NCBI GenBank assembly: GCA_902779075.1
Contig: CACZAK010000243.1
Coordinates: 1-6,470 of the forward strand
Direction: 5' to 3'
From: an uncultured bacterium
GTDB taxonomy: Bacteria; Verrucomicrobiota; Kiritimatiellia; RFP12; UBA1067
DNA: 6,470 nt
In this document: positions 1 through 5,953 of the stretch, one piece after another
Numbering within the stretch: position 1 is the first letter of the stretch
Layout: each line of letters opens with the position of its first letter
Position numbers and translations under genes: made by a program
The notes under the pieces: generated by a model
The model's database searches: none
Seen by the model: only the letters and a program-made list of their open reading frames with translations
Told to the model about the DNA's origin: nothing

Positions 1-1269
1 GGTCTGGGCGAAGAGGTTGGCCATGAGCTTGTCGTGGTGGTCGCCGATCGGGTTGTGCGTCTTGCAGAAGCCGATGAAGTCGGCGGGGATGAGGTGCGTC
101 CCCTGGTGGATGAGCTGGTAGAAGCTGTGCTGTCCGTTCGTGCCGGGCTCGCCCCACTCGATCGGGCCGGTGGAGTAGGTGACGGGCTGGCCGTCCTTCG
201 TCACGGACTTGCCGTTCGACTCCATGTCCATCTGCTGGAGATACGCGGGGAAGCGGCTGAGGTACTGGTCGTAGGGCAGCACGGCGTAGCTTTCGGCGCC
301 GTAGGCGTTCGAGTAGAGGATGCCGAGGAGCGCGAGCACCACGGGCATGTTCTTCTCGAGGCGGGCCGTGCGGAAGTGCTTATCCATCTTCCAGTAGCCC
401 TTGAGCATCTTGCCGAAGTTCTTCGGGCCGATGGAGATCATGAGCGAAAGGCCGATGGCGCTCGGGAGCGAGTAGCGTCCGCCCACCCAGTCCCAAAACG
501 CGAACATGTTCGCGGGGTCGATGCCGAACTTGACGACTTCCGCCTCGTTGGTGGAGAGCGCCACGAAGTGCTTCGCCACGGCTGCGGCGTCGCCGAGCTT
601 CTTCACGAGCCACTCGCGCGCGCTGAGGGCGTTCGTCATCGTCTCCTGCGTGGTGAACGTCTTGGAGGCGACGATGAATAGCGTCTGGTCGGCCTTGATC
701 TCGCGGAGCGTCTCGGCGAGGTGGGTGGAGTCCACGTTCGAGACGAAGTAGTTCCTGATCGAGCGCTTGGAGTACGGGGCGAGGGCGAGCGTGGCCATCA
801 CGGGACCGAGGTCGCTGCCGCCGATGCCGATGTTGACGACGTACTTGATGCGCTTGCCGGTGAAGCCGCGATGTGCGCCGGAGCGGACGGCGTCCGCGAA
901 CGCGCCCATCTTCGCGAGCACGGCGCGCACGTCGGGCATCACGTCCTTCCCGTCCACGAACACCTGCGCGGCGGGGTCGCAGTTGCGGAGCGCGGTGTGC
1001 AGCACGGCGCGGTTCTCGGTGCGGTTGATCTTCGCGCCCGTGAACATCTTCTCGATCTCCTCGGAGAGGTTCGCGGCCTTCGCGAGACCGAAGAGCGCCT
1101 TCATCACGGCCGCGTCAATGCGGTTCTTCGAGTAGTCGAGCGTCCAGCCCGCCGCGCTCAGCGTGTACTTGGCCGCGCGGTCCGGATCGGCCGCGAACAG
1201 CTGCTTGATTGTCGTCGTCTTCGAGGCCGCCACGGCGTCCTCGACCTTTTTCCAGGCTTCCTGATTCAT
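1..1269 (-). CDS. pgi: Glucose-6-phosphate isomerase, C-terminus cut by the window edge
   Basis: This enzyme interconverts glucose 6-phosphate and fructose 6-phosphate in the cytoplasm (glycolysis and gluconeogenesis). The reverse strand reads without a stop from ATG at 1269 to the window edge, giving 423 residues. Family members are usually about 550, so roughly 125 C-terminal residues are missing, including the late conserved catalytic lysine. Visible family motifs are the SIS-domain sugar-phosphate loop GIGGSDLGP (residues 148-156), SKTFTT followed by ET (202-207 onward), the signature [14 protein letters not shown] (260-273, with the conserved Arg at 265), MESNGK with the catalytic Glu at 350, and GTNGQHS with the conserved His at 381. 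Every key residue inside the window is intact. The start is preceded by GAAAGG about 12 nt upstream and a GAAG closer in. The gene lies 77 nt downstream of the glycosidase-like gene and probably has its own promoter. The identification is secure. Confidence 0.97.
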   Translation of the reverse strand, partial: MNQEAWKKVEDAVAASKTTTIKQLFAADPDRAAKYTLSAAGWTLDYSKNRIDAAVMKALFGLAKAANLSEEIEKMFTGAKINRTENRAVLHTALRNCDPAAQVFVDGKDVMPDVRAVLAKMGAFADAVRSGAHRGFTGKRIKYVVNIGIGGSDLGPVMATLALAPYSKRSIRNYFVSNVDSTHLAETLREIKADQTLFIVASKTFTTQETMTNALSAREWLVKKLGDAAAVAKHFVALSTNEAEVVKFGIDPANMFAFWDWVGGRYSLPSAIGLSLMISIGPKNFGKMLKGYWKMDKHFRTARLEKNMPVVLALLGILYSNAYGAESYAVLPYDQYLSRFPAYLQQMDMESNGKSVTKDGQPVTYSTGPIEWGEPGTNGQHSFYQLIHQGTHLIPADFIGFCKTHNPIGDHHDKLMANLFAQT

Positions 1270-1307
1270 CTTCTGCTTCTACCTTTCAGTTGCGAAATTA
1301 GGTGTGT

Positions 1308-1337
1308 ATTTTACCACGGCCCCCCGCCCGAAAACAA
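1308..1337 (-). promoter_or_regulatory. Candidate sigma70 promoter for pgi
   Basis: On the minus strand, TTGTTT (1337-1332) and TAAAAT (1313-1308) are separated by 18 bp, in the 77-nt gap between the preceding stop codon and the pgi ATG. The -10 matches the consensus at five of six positions. The -35 matches at only three. The predicted transcript start lies roughly 30 nt before the ATG, leaving room for the ribosome site. The spacer contains a run of six G. The weak -35 and absence of any experimental signal keep this tentative; pgi could also be read through from upstream. Confidence 0.35.
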
Positions 1338-1346
1338 GTCCAAAGC

Positions 1347-2924
1347 CTATTTCTCCGGACGCGCACGCGCGCGGGCGCGTCGGGTGATTTCGTCCCAGGA
1401 GTCCTTCGTGCTCCAGAAGAGCTCGGACTGGCAGAACGTCGCGAAGCTGTACGGCGGGTTGTATTCCGCCACGGCGCTGTACTCCTTCGGCTGGTGCTTG
1501 CCTTCGCGGACATGCTTCACGAAGTCGTACGCAAATTTGCCGTTCTTGATCCAATACTCGTCGATCTGCACATGACGCGGCAGCGTGAGCGCGCGGTCGC
1601 GCTCGATCAGCTGCTCGCTGGCGCAGCCGAGCAGGAACGGACCCGCGAGCGGACGCCTGAAGTGGCTCCAGTCGATGCGGAGCTGCGCCTTCCAGCAGAA
1701 GCCGACGGTCGGAGTGAGCGCGAGAATCTTGTCGCAGTAGCTGATCATCTTCGGCGAGAGGCCCGTATCGTGGAACGGGAACGCGCCGCAGTCCTCCCAG
1801 AGGATCTCCAGGGACGGGTCGGTTCTCGCGATCGCCTCCGTCGCGCCCTTCTTGTGGATGGACGAGGCGTGGAGGCCGAAGATGATGTCCGTATCCGGCG
1901 ACTCGGAGTGTATCTTCTTCGCCGTCTTGTTCACGAGCTCCGTCACGATGTCGGCGATCAGGCGCCCGCCCATCTCCTGCTGGCTCGTCTCGGTGAAGCT
2001 CTGGAAGTAGATGCCGTCGCCGCCCATCGGCTTCCAGATGCGCCGCCATTCGTCCACGATGGAGTCGGAGAGCGCGTCGAGCTTGCTGAGGTCGTTGAAC
2101 GGGATTCCCCAGCCCCAGTGGAATCCCCAGTAAACCTCGATGCCCCAGCTGTGGGCGCATTCGACGACCTGCTTCGCGTTCACGATCTGGCGGTCATTCC
2201 AGATGATCGCGCGGTTGAAGCGGGCACGCGCCATTTCGCGGAACGACGCGTTGTAGTCGTTGATGACGTGTCCCCACATCCAGCCGCTCCTCACAGGTGT
2301 CTCGGGCGCGGTGGCGTATTCGTAGGTTGGAATCTTCTCGCTCCTGAAGAACGTGCCGGGGTAGCAGCAGTGAGCATTCTTTAGCCGCGCCTCGAGGTCG
2401 GGAACGACCACGTCGAGGAAGTCGAATGTTCCCCAGAGTACGGCGGAAGGATTGTCGCCGGCTATGATCACGATATTGCGTCCGTTCTTGCGCATCGTCT
2501 TGATGAGATACCCGCCGGCGGGGACCTTCTTCTCGCCGAGGAGCGCCCGCAGCGTCGCGTTCTTCTCCGGCACGCCGATCACGAACGCGTCCCGCTTCGT
2601 ATCGACGACCTCGCCGCCGTCCTTTTCAAGCGGCAGCACGAACGGCGTAGCGAAGTGCGCCTCGCGCAGGAAATACGTCCCCGCGCGCTTGGTGAGCAAT
2701 TCTAGGGCCCGCCCTTCCGGACCTTCCGCCGACGAGTAGATCACCTTCCACGTGCCGCCGCGCATCGTCTCGGGGAACTTCCCGCCCAAGGACGGCGCAG
2801 CCGTCGTGTCGAGCGAATGCGTGACCGTCTGCGAAACGGCATCTGCCTGCGCGGCCGCCAGTCCTGCGGCTGCGGAAATCACCACGGCCATCGCCGTCTT
2901 GAACTTTTTGCTTACCTGTACCAT
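1347..2924 (-). CDS. Exported glycoside-hydrolase-like protein (GH67/GH20-type fold), function unknown
   Basis: This is a 525-residue protein with a typical signal peptide: KK near the N-terminus, a hydrophobic stretch at about 10-25, and probable cleavage after AQADA at 29. ATG 2924 is chosen over ATG 2957 because AAGGA sits 7 nt before it, while the upstream ATG has only a badly spaced AAGG. Residues 110-171 resemble the small alpha/beta domain at the N-terminus of GH67 alpha-glucuronidases and GH20 hexosaminidases (AFVIG, a GGY strand, IVIIAGD, then WGTFDFLD). From about 213 onward the pattern fits a TIM barrel: SGWMWGHVINDY, MARARFNRAIIWND, GIEVYWGFHWGWG, DGIYFQSFTET and ILWEDCG. Candidate acidic catalytic residues are E312 and E377, by position and motif only. 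The tail is rich in Arg-Ala (RARARARPEK). It follows the SUMF1-like gene by 46 nt, so co-transcription is likely. The assignment is at superfamily level; the exact family and substrate are not recognised, and it could be a non-catalytic relative. Confidence 0.6.
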   Translation of the reverse strand: MVQVSKKFKTAMAVVISAAAGLAAAQADAVSQTVTHSLDTTAAPSLGGKFPETMRGGTWKVIYSSAEGPEGRALELLTKRAGTYFLREAHFATPFVLPLEKDGGEVVDTKRDAFVIGVPEKNATLRALLGEKKVPAGGYLIKTMRKNGRNIVIIAGDNPSAVLWGTFDFLDVVVPDLEARLKNAHCCYPGTFFRSEKIPTYEYATAPETPVRSGWMWGHVINDYNASFREMARARFNRAIIWNDRQIVNAKQVVECAHSWGIEVYWGFHWGWGIPFNDLSKLDALSDSIVDEWRRIWKPMGGDGIYFQSFTETSQQEMGGRLIADIVTELVNKTAKKIHSESPDTDIIFGLHASSIHKKGATEAIARTDPSLEILWEDCGAFPFHDTGLSPKMISYCDKILALTPTVGFCWKAQLRIDWSHFRRPLAGPFLLGCASEQLIERDRALTLPRHVQIDEYWIKNGKFAYDFVKHVREGKHQPKEYSAVAEYNPPYSFATFCQSELFWSTKDSWDEITRRARARARPEK

Positions 2925-2936
2925 TTTCTTTTCCTT
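2925..2936 (-). promoter_or_regulatory. Ribosome-binding site that fixes the start at 2924
   Basis: On the minus strand AAGGA (2936-2932) is followed by a 7-nt A-rich spacer and then ATG. This is an ideal Shine-Dalgarno arrangement and marks ATG 2924 as the start of the glycosidase-like protein, not the in-frame ATG 33 nt upstream. Confidence 0.7.
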
Positions 2937-2970
2937 GTTTTTGATTTGAGAAATCATGCCTTGCTTTCAC

Positions 2971-4200
2971 TCACTTGCCCGCGTCGAGTACGACGTACGC
3001 CATGCGGAAGCTGTACCCTGCGCCGCTCTTGGTGAACGCAGAGCTCCGAATGTCGGAAGACAATCGCGCCGGATCGGTGGGGTAGATGTTCTCCCCGCGC
3101 ACGTACCAGCGGTCGGACGATCCTTTGCCCGGCGTAAACACGTCGGACGGTTCGCTCTCGCCCACATACGTTCTGCACCACTGCCAGTCGTTGCCGACCA
3201 TGTCGTAAAGTCCCCAGGCGTTGGGCTTCCTCGTGCCGGGGGGATCAGCATACTGCGAGTCGGTGTGGCGGCCTGAAATCCCATAGACCGCGTATTGCGG
3301 TGCAAGCGACGCATCGTTTCCCCAGAAATACGTGGTCGTCGATCCGGCGCGGCAGGCGATCTCGTGCATCAGTTCGGTAGGGATGTCGAAGTTCATGCCC
3401 GTCTTCGCGTTAATCAACTCAAGCGGACGCCACTTCTTCGCGTTGATTGCGGCGTCGGCGTTGGGATACGTTGCGATCTTCCCCGACGGAACCGTATTTC
3501 CGCGAATGTCACGAGGCGTCCACCGGCGGGATTGCAGACTGAAATCCGACCATGGAGTGGCGTCCTGTCCGTTCTTCCGTTTGATCACGTGTCCGTAGTG
3601 CGCCGTCGTCCAGCAGAAGATTCCGATGTAGTAGTCCTTGTCGGTCGTCCAGCTCTTGAATGTTCTGGTTCCCCGCTTTGCCTTGTAGGTGCCTTTGGAA
3701 ACCTTGCGCAGAACGTAATGCGTCGTCTTGTACTTGTCGGCGTTGTAGCGCGCGTTTGACATCTGCTGTCCCGTGAAAGAGGCGAACTTCGCGTTCGGCA
3801 CGAAAAGCCCTTCGTAGGAGACTGCGCCGGTCACGAGATCGACGATCATGTAGTCGTCGCCGGACGGGACTGGGTCGGAGAGGAACAGCTCCGCAGACGT
3901 CTTGCAGTCATCGCATTTCACGCCCTGGGGAGGATTCGCCCACGTGACGGTGTGCTGCCCAGGGCTGGAAATGCCGTCGTAGGCGATGTACTCGACACCG
4001 TTGACGACGCTCTTGATGCGAACCCTGCCCACGCGGGTACCGAAACAGGCGTCGCTGTCGGTCACGGTGAACTTGATTTCGACCTTGTTGCTCCACGGCC
4101 AGTGCTGCTGCACGCCGTCGATGGAAATGCTTGCGGCGTTAACCATCATCGGCAGCACCGCACTTGCCGCAACCGCCGTAACTACTATCAGTTTGTTCAT
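2971..4200 (-). CDS. Exported SUMF1/FGE-fold protein, degenerate and lacking the catalytic cysteine pair
   Basis: This is a 409-residue protein. A signal peptide covers residues 1-22, with likely cleavage after VNA. A beta-rich N-terminal module follows, containing QHWPWSNKVEIKFTVT (32-47) and a CxxC (96-99). From memory, a similar WPW module precedes SUMF1 domains in many secreted proteins of Kiritimatiellota and Lentisphaerota. The C-terminal part has the SUMF1/formylglycine-generating-enzyme fold signature in worn form: YYIGIF (190-195), PTELMHEIACRAGSTT (274-289), WGLYDMVGNDWQWC (329-342), WYVRG (365-369) and GYSFRMA (395-401). The cysteine pair used by true FGE in the segment after the VRGG motif is absent; residues 365-401 contain no Cys. 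Sulfatase activation is therefore unlikely, and a binding or scaffold role in this C-type-lectin-related fold is the better guess. The start is ATG 4200, with AAGGAAG 8-10 nt upstream and a good promoter just beyond. The sequence looks less GC-rich than its neighbours. Confidence 0.75.
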   Translation of the reverse strand: MNKLIVVTAVAASAVLPMMVNAASISIDGVQQHWPWSNKVEIKFTVTDSDACFGTRVGRVRIKSVVNGVEYIAYDGISSPGQHTVTWANPPQGVKCDDCKTSAELFLSDPVPSGDDYMIVDLVTGAVSYEGLFVPNAKFASFTGQQMSNARYNADKYKTTHYVLRKVSKGTYKAKRGTRTFKSWTTDKDYYIGIFCWTTAHYGHVIKRKNGQDATPWSDFSLQSRRWTPRDIRGNTVPSGKIATYPNADAAINAKKWRPLELINAKTGMNFDIPTELMHEIACRAGSTTTYFWGNDASLAPQYAVYGISGRHTDSQYADPPGTRKPNAWGLYDMVGNDWQWCRTYVGESEPSDVFTPGKGSSDRWYVRGENIYPTDPARLSSDIRSSAFTKSGAGYSFRMAYVVLDAGK

Positions 4201-4215
4201 GTTGTCGTCTTCCTT
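4201..4215 (-). promoter_or_regulatory. Ribosome-binding site that fixes the start at 4200
   Basis: On the minus strand AAGGAAG begins at 4215 and precedes ATG 4200 by about 8-10 nt. Together with the promoter at 4239-4266 it rules out the longer open frame that begins at 4266, since that start would lie on the -35 element itself. Confidence 0.7.
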
Positions 4216-4217
4216 TT

Positions 4218-4235
4218 GTCTGCAAAAACACAGAC
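4218..4235 (-). other. Small hairpin at the 5' end of the leader
   Basis: On the minus strand GTCTG (4235-4231) can pair with CAGAC (4222-4218) around an 8-nt T-rich loop. It would sit at the very 5' end of the predicted transcript, just before the ribosome site, where short stems can protect an mRNA end. The stem has only 5 bp and no poly-U follows, so it is not a terminator. Confidence 0.3.
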
Positions 4236-4238
4236 TAT

Positions 4239-4266
4239 ATTTTATCCCATCTTGCCGTTTTGTCAA
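4239..4266 (-). promoter_or_regulatory. Strong sigma70-type promoter for the exported-protein pair
   Basis: On the minus strand a perfect TTGACA (4266-4261) lies 16 bp upstream of TAAAAT (4244-4239), which differs from TATAAT at one position. The predicted transcript start is near 4232, giving a leader of about 32 nt that contains a clear Shine-Dalgarno. It faces the SUMF1-like gene and probably also drives the glycosidase-like gene 46 nt downstream of that. This is the best promoter in the window. Confidence 0.7.
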
Positions 4267-4273
4267 TTATGAA

Positions 4274-4304
4274 GTGCTGATCATCGCCATATACGTGCTG
4301 ACCA
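4274..4304. repeat. Two 10-bp direct repeats 21 bp apart, possible operator or activator site
   Basis: GTGCTGATCA (4274-4283) and GTGCTGACCA (4295-4304) differ at one position and start exactly 21 bp apart, about two helical turns. They lie directly upstream of the -35 at 4261-4266, where activators commonly bind. A third copy of the six-base core occurs in opposite orientation at 4318-4323. In RNA from read-through of ribF, that third copy could pair with either direct repeat. No known regulator is recognised from the motif. Confidence 0.4.
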
Positions 4305-4381
4305 CGCCTATCCACCACAGCACCTTCTTGCCACCTTCAGCCAATCGCCGTCGGCCTTTATCACGATATGTGATATGGCGA
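4284..4381. repeat. Long-spaced 9-bp inverted repeat in the nongenic gap
   Basis: TCGCCATAT (4284-4292) and ATATGGCGA (4373-4381) are exact reverse complements with 80 bp between them. Extending outward gives 11 of 13 matching positions. The left arm lies between the two direct repeats and the right arm overlaps the dyad at 4359-4375. It could form a looped DNA site or a long-range stem in read-through RNA, or be chance. Confidence 0.3.
4359..4375. repeat. Perfect dyad with 6-bp arms, operator-like
   Basis: TATCAC (4359-4364) and GTGATA (4370-4375) form a perfect inverted repeat around GATAT. It lies about 23 nt past the ribF stop codon. No T-run follows on the minus strand, so it does not look like a rho-independent terminator; a binding site for a dimeric regulator is possible. 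Apart from these repeats and the promoter, the nongenic stretch 4201-4397 shows no gene that I can support. Confidence 0.35.
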
Positions 4382-4397
4382 GCATAGAGGTATGAAA

Positions 4398-5228
4398 TTA
4401 CCTTTGCGCAGAAGTAACAGCTTGTTTGTCGCGGGCGATTTGTTCCTGTAGCTCGGCGATGGAGGCGAAGGTGCGTTCGGGGCGGATGAATGCCGTGAAA
4501 GCCACACGCAACGTGGCGGGGGGTGGTTCAGGGGGCGGGGTGAGCAGATGCACCTCGAGCACGGGTTCCGGCCAGGCGCGGTCGCCCATCGTGGGTGCAA
4601 CGCCCCAGTTGGCGAGGCCGCGACCGAGCGGCGTGTCGACGGCATAGACGCCGCGTGCGAGCGGGAGCTCGCCAAGCGCGGGAGCGACGTTGAGCGTGGG
4701 GAATCCTAGTTGGCGTCCTGCGCCCTTCCCAGGGACGATGCGCCCGGAGGCGGCGTAGGGACGACCGAGCATCGCCGCCGCCGCCGACACGTCCCCTTCG
4801 CCCAGCGCCGCACGGATGCGTGTGGAGGAGACGGGCTCATTGCGCCAAGTCGCAAACGGCACCTCGGTCACGCGGAAACCGAGGGCGCGCAGGGTCTCCG
4901 CCGTGCCAAAGCCGCCTGCGCCGAACGTCCAGTTGGGTCCGCAGAAGACGGTATCAAGATCCGGGAATTCGCGGCGGAGGGATTCGGCGAACGCTTCCGG
5001 CGTCTGGGCGGCGAGCGCGGGGGTGAAATCACGCGCAATGACGCGGCCCACGCCGAGCGCGGAGATGGCGGCGAGGCGTTCCTCGGCCGTCATCAGGAGA
5101 CGCGGCGCGAGGTCGGGCGCGTAGACGGTCGCGGGATGGTTCGTAAAGGTGAGGGCGGCGTCGGCGTGCGCGAGGATGCGCTGGTGTCCGAGGTGGACGC
5201 CGTCGAAAAAGCCGACGGCAAGGTTCAT
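4398..5228 (-). CDS. ribF: Bifunctional riboflavin kinase / FAD synthetase, compact form
   Basis: This cytoplasmic enzyme phosphorylates riboflavin to FMN and adenylylates FMN to FAD. The N-terminal nucleotidyltransferase domain shows GFFDGVHLGHQ (6-16), TFTNHP (27-32), GPNWTFGAGGFG (97-108) and the SSTRIR motif (134-139), followed by LGRPY (154-158). The C-terminal kinase domain shows GRIVPGKGAGRQLGFPTLN (162-180), with Thr178 and Asn180 at the metal/nucleotide site, then NWGVAPT (207-213) and the probable catalytic Glu225 in LEVHLL. At 276 residues it is shorter than the usual 305-315. The shortening lies in the loop between the GHQ and TF..HP motifs, at the N-terminus, and in a proline-rich stretch (231-237) replacing the usual post-catalytic loop. 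The start at 5228 overlaps the truB stop as ATGA, implying translational coupling; GGAG lies about 10 nt upstream. It is the last gene of the infB-rbfA-truB-ribF operon. Confidence 0.95.
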   Translation of the reverse strand: MNLAVGFFDGVHLGHQRILAHADAALTFTNHPATVYAPDLAPRLLMTAEERLAAISALGVGRVIARDFTPALAAQTPEAFAESLRREFPDLDTVFCGPNWTFGAGGFGTAETLRALGFRVTEVPFATWRNEPVSSTRIRAALGEGDVSAAAAMLGRPYAASGRIVPGKGAGRQLGFPTLNVAPALGELPLARGVYAVDTPLGRGLANWGVAPTMGDRAWPEPVLEVHLLTPPPEPPPATLRVAFTAFIRPERTFASIAELQEQIARDKQAVTSAQR

Positions 5229-5953
5229 TGCGCGTACACTCCGCCGGGACGGACCACGCGTTCGCGGAAGCCGACGGCGTCGAGCTTGAGGAGGTCCATG
5301 AACGAGATGGCGTCCGCTACGTCGAACGGACCACACTTCACACGCCGGAGCGATTCCAGACACGCCCCGCACCCGAGCGCCGCGCCGATGTCATGCGCAA
5401 GCGCGCGCACGCACACGCCCTTCGTGCAGAAGAGGTCGAATGTGACGAGCGGCGGGGCAAATGCGGTGACGGCGAGCCGGTACACGTGCACGAGGCGCGC
5501 CGTGCGTTCGTCGGCAGGCGTCTCGACAATGTCGTAGCCGGGATGGCCCGTCATCTTGATCGTGCTGAACGCGGGCGGCGTCTGGAAGATGTCGCCGCGG
5601 AACTCCGGCAGGGCCGCGTCGAGAGACTCGCGCGTGACACCGTCGAACGGGGATTCTGAGAGCGTGCGGCCCTCGCGGTCCTGCGTGTCCGTGACGCGTC
5701 CGAGGCGGATCGTGGCCGTGAAGGCGCGGTCGCGGCCCATGAGGTCGGACGCGAAGCGCGTGCCGTCGCCCACGAGCAGGATGAAGAGTCCGGTGGCGTT
5801 CGGCTCGAGGGTGCCGCCGTGTCCGGTCTTCACGAGGTTGAAATGCTGCTTCACGACCTTCACCACGTCGTGGGAGGCCATGTTCGCAGGCTTGTCCACA
5901 AGCACGGCGCCGTCGAGCTCGGCGAGCATCGCGATGGAATCAAGCTTGGCCAT
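5225..5953 (-). CDS. truB: TruB-family tRNA pseudouridine-55 synthase homologue with altered active site
   Basis: The family converts U55 of tRNA to pseudouridine and also acts as a tRNA-folding chaperone. The 242-residue product has the family layout: LVDKP (18-22), GHGGTLEPNATG (44-55), LGRVTDTQDREG (84-95), QTPPAFSTIK (124-133), TKGVCVRALAHDIG (177-190) and ALGCGACLESLRR (191-203). It matches short forms lacking a C-terminal PUA domain. Three normally conserved positions differ. The nucleophilic Asp of GTLDP is Glu50 (codon at 5804-5806). The Tyr seven residues before the LG of the next motif is Phe78 (5720-5722). The Tyr of KGTYIR is Cys181 (5411-5413). Arg183 is kept. Activity is therefore doubtful. 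ATG 5953 lies inside the rbfA end with a 14-nt overlap; GGAGG sits only 3 nt upstream, so ATG 5929 is a weaker alternative. Family membership is secure, catalytic competence is not. Confidence 0.93.
   Translation of the reverse strand: MAKLDSIAMLAELDGAVLVDKPANMASHDVVKVVKQHFNLVKTGHGGTLEPNATGLFILLVGDGTRFASDLMGRDRAFTATIRLGRVTDTQDREGRTLSESPFDGVTRESLDAALPEFRGDIFQTPPAFSTIKMTGHPGYDIVETPADERTARLVHVYRLAVTAFAPPLVTFDLFCTKGVCVRALAHDIGAALGCGACLESLRRVKCGPFDVADAISFMDLLKLDAVGFRERVVRPGGVYAQ

Noticed and set aside
34..681. Plus-strand open frame opposite pgi
   Set aside because: The minus strand carries intact PGI motifs over the whole stretch; the plus frame has none.
1302..2384. Long plus-strand open frame of about 360 codons opposite the glycosidase-like gene
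   Set aside because: It lacks family motifs and is rich in Arg, Glu, Val and Ala, as expected from the antisense of a high-GC gene; the opposite strand has a signal peptide, ribosome site and domain pattern.
2971..4200. Annotation as a true formylglycine-generating enzyme (sulfatase activator)
   Set aside because: The catalytic cysteine pair is missing and several core motifs are altered, so only the fold is claimed.
2971..4266. Longer SUMF1-like frame starting at 4266
   Set aside because: That start codon lies on the -35 hexamer, and ATG 4200 has a proper ribosome site followed directly by a signal peptide.
4359..4375. Rho-independent terminator after ribF
   Set aside because: The stem has six mostly A-T pairs and is followed by AAGGCC instead of a T-run on the transcribed strand.
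4359..4375. CRP/FNR-type binding site
   Set aside because: The half-sites are in the reverse order to TGTGA-N6-TCACA; the resemblance is superficial.
4934..4939. Asn99 in the RibF GPNWTFG motif as a lost catalytic Asp
   Set aside because: Some characterised RibF proteins naturally have Asn at this position, so it is a normal variant.
4398..5372. Longer ribF frame starting at 5372
   Set aside because: The extra 48 residues overlap truB in another frame and are Arg-rich without RibF similarity; ATG 5228 begins right before the GFFDG motif and overlaps the truB stop as ATGA.
4710..5537. Plus-strand open frame of 275 codons across ribF and truB
   Set aside because: It spans two clear minus-strand housekeeping genes and reads as low-complexity Arg/Gly/Glu sequence; it is a shadow of high-GC coding.
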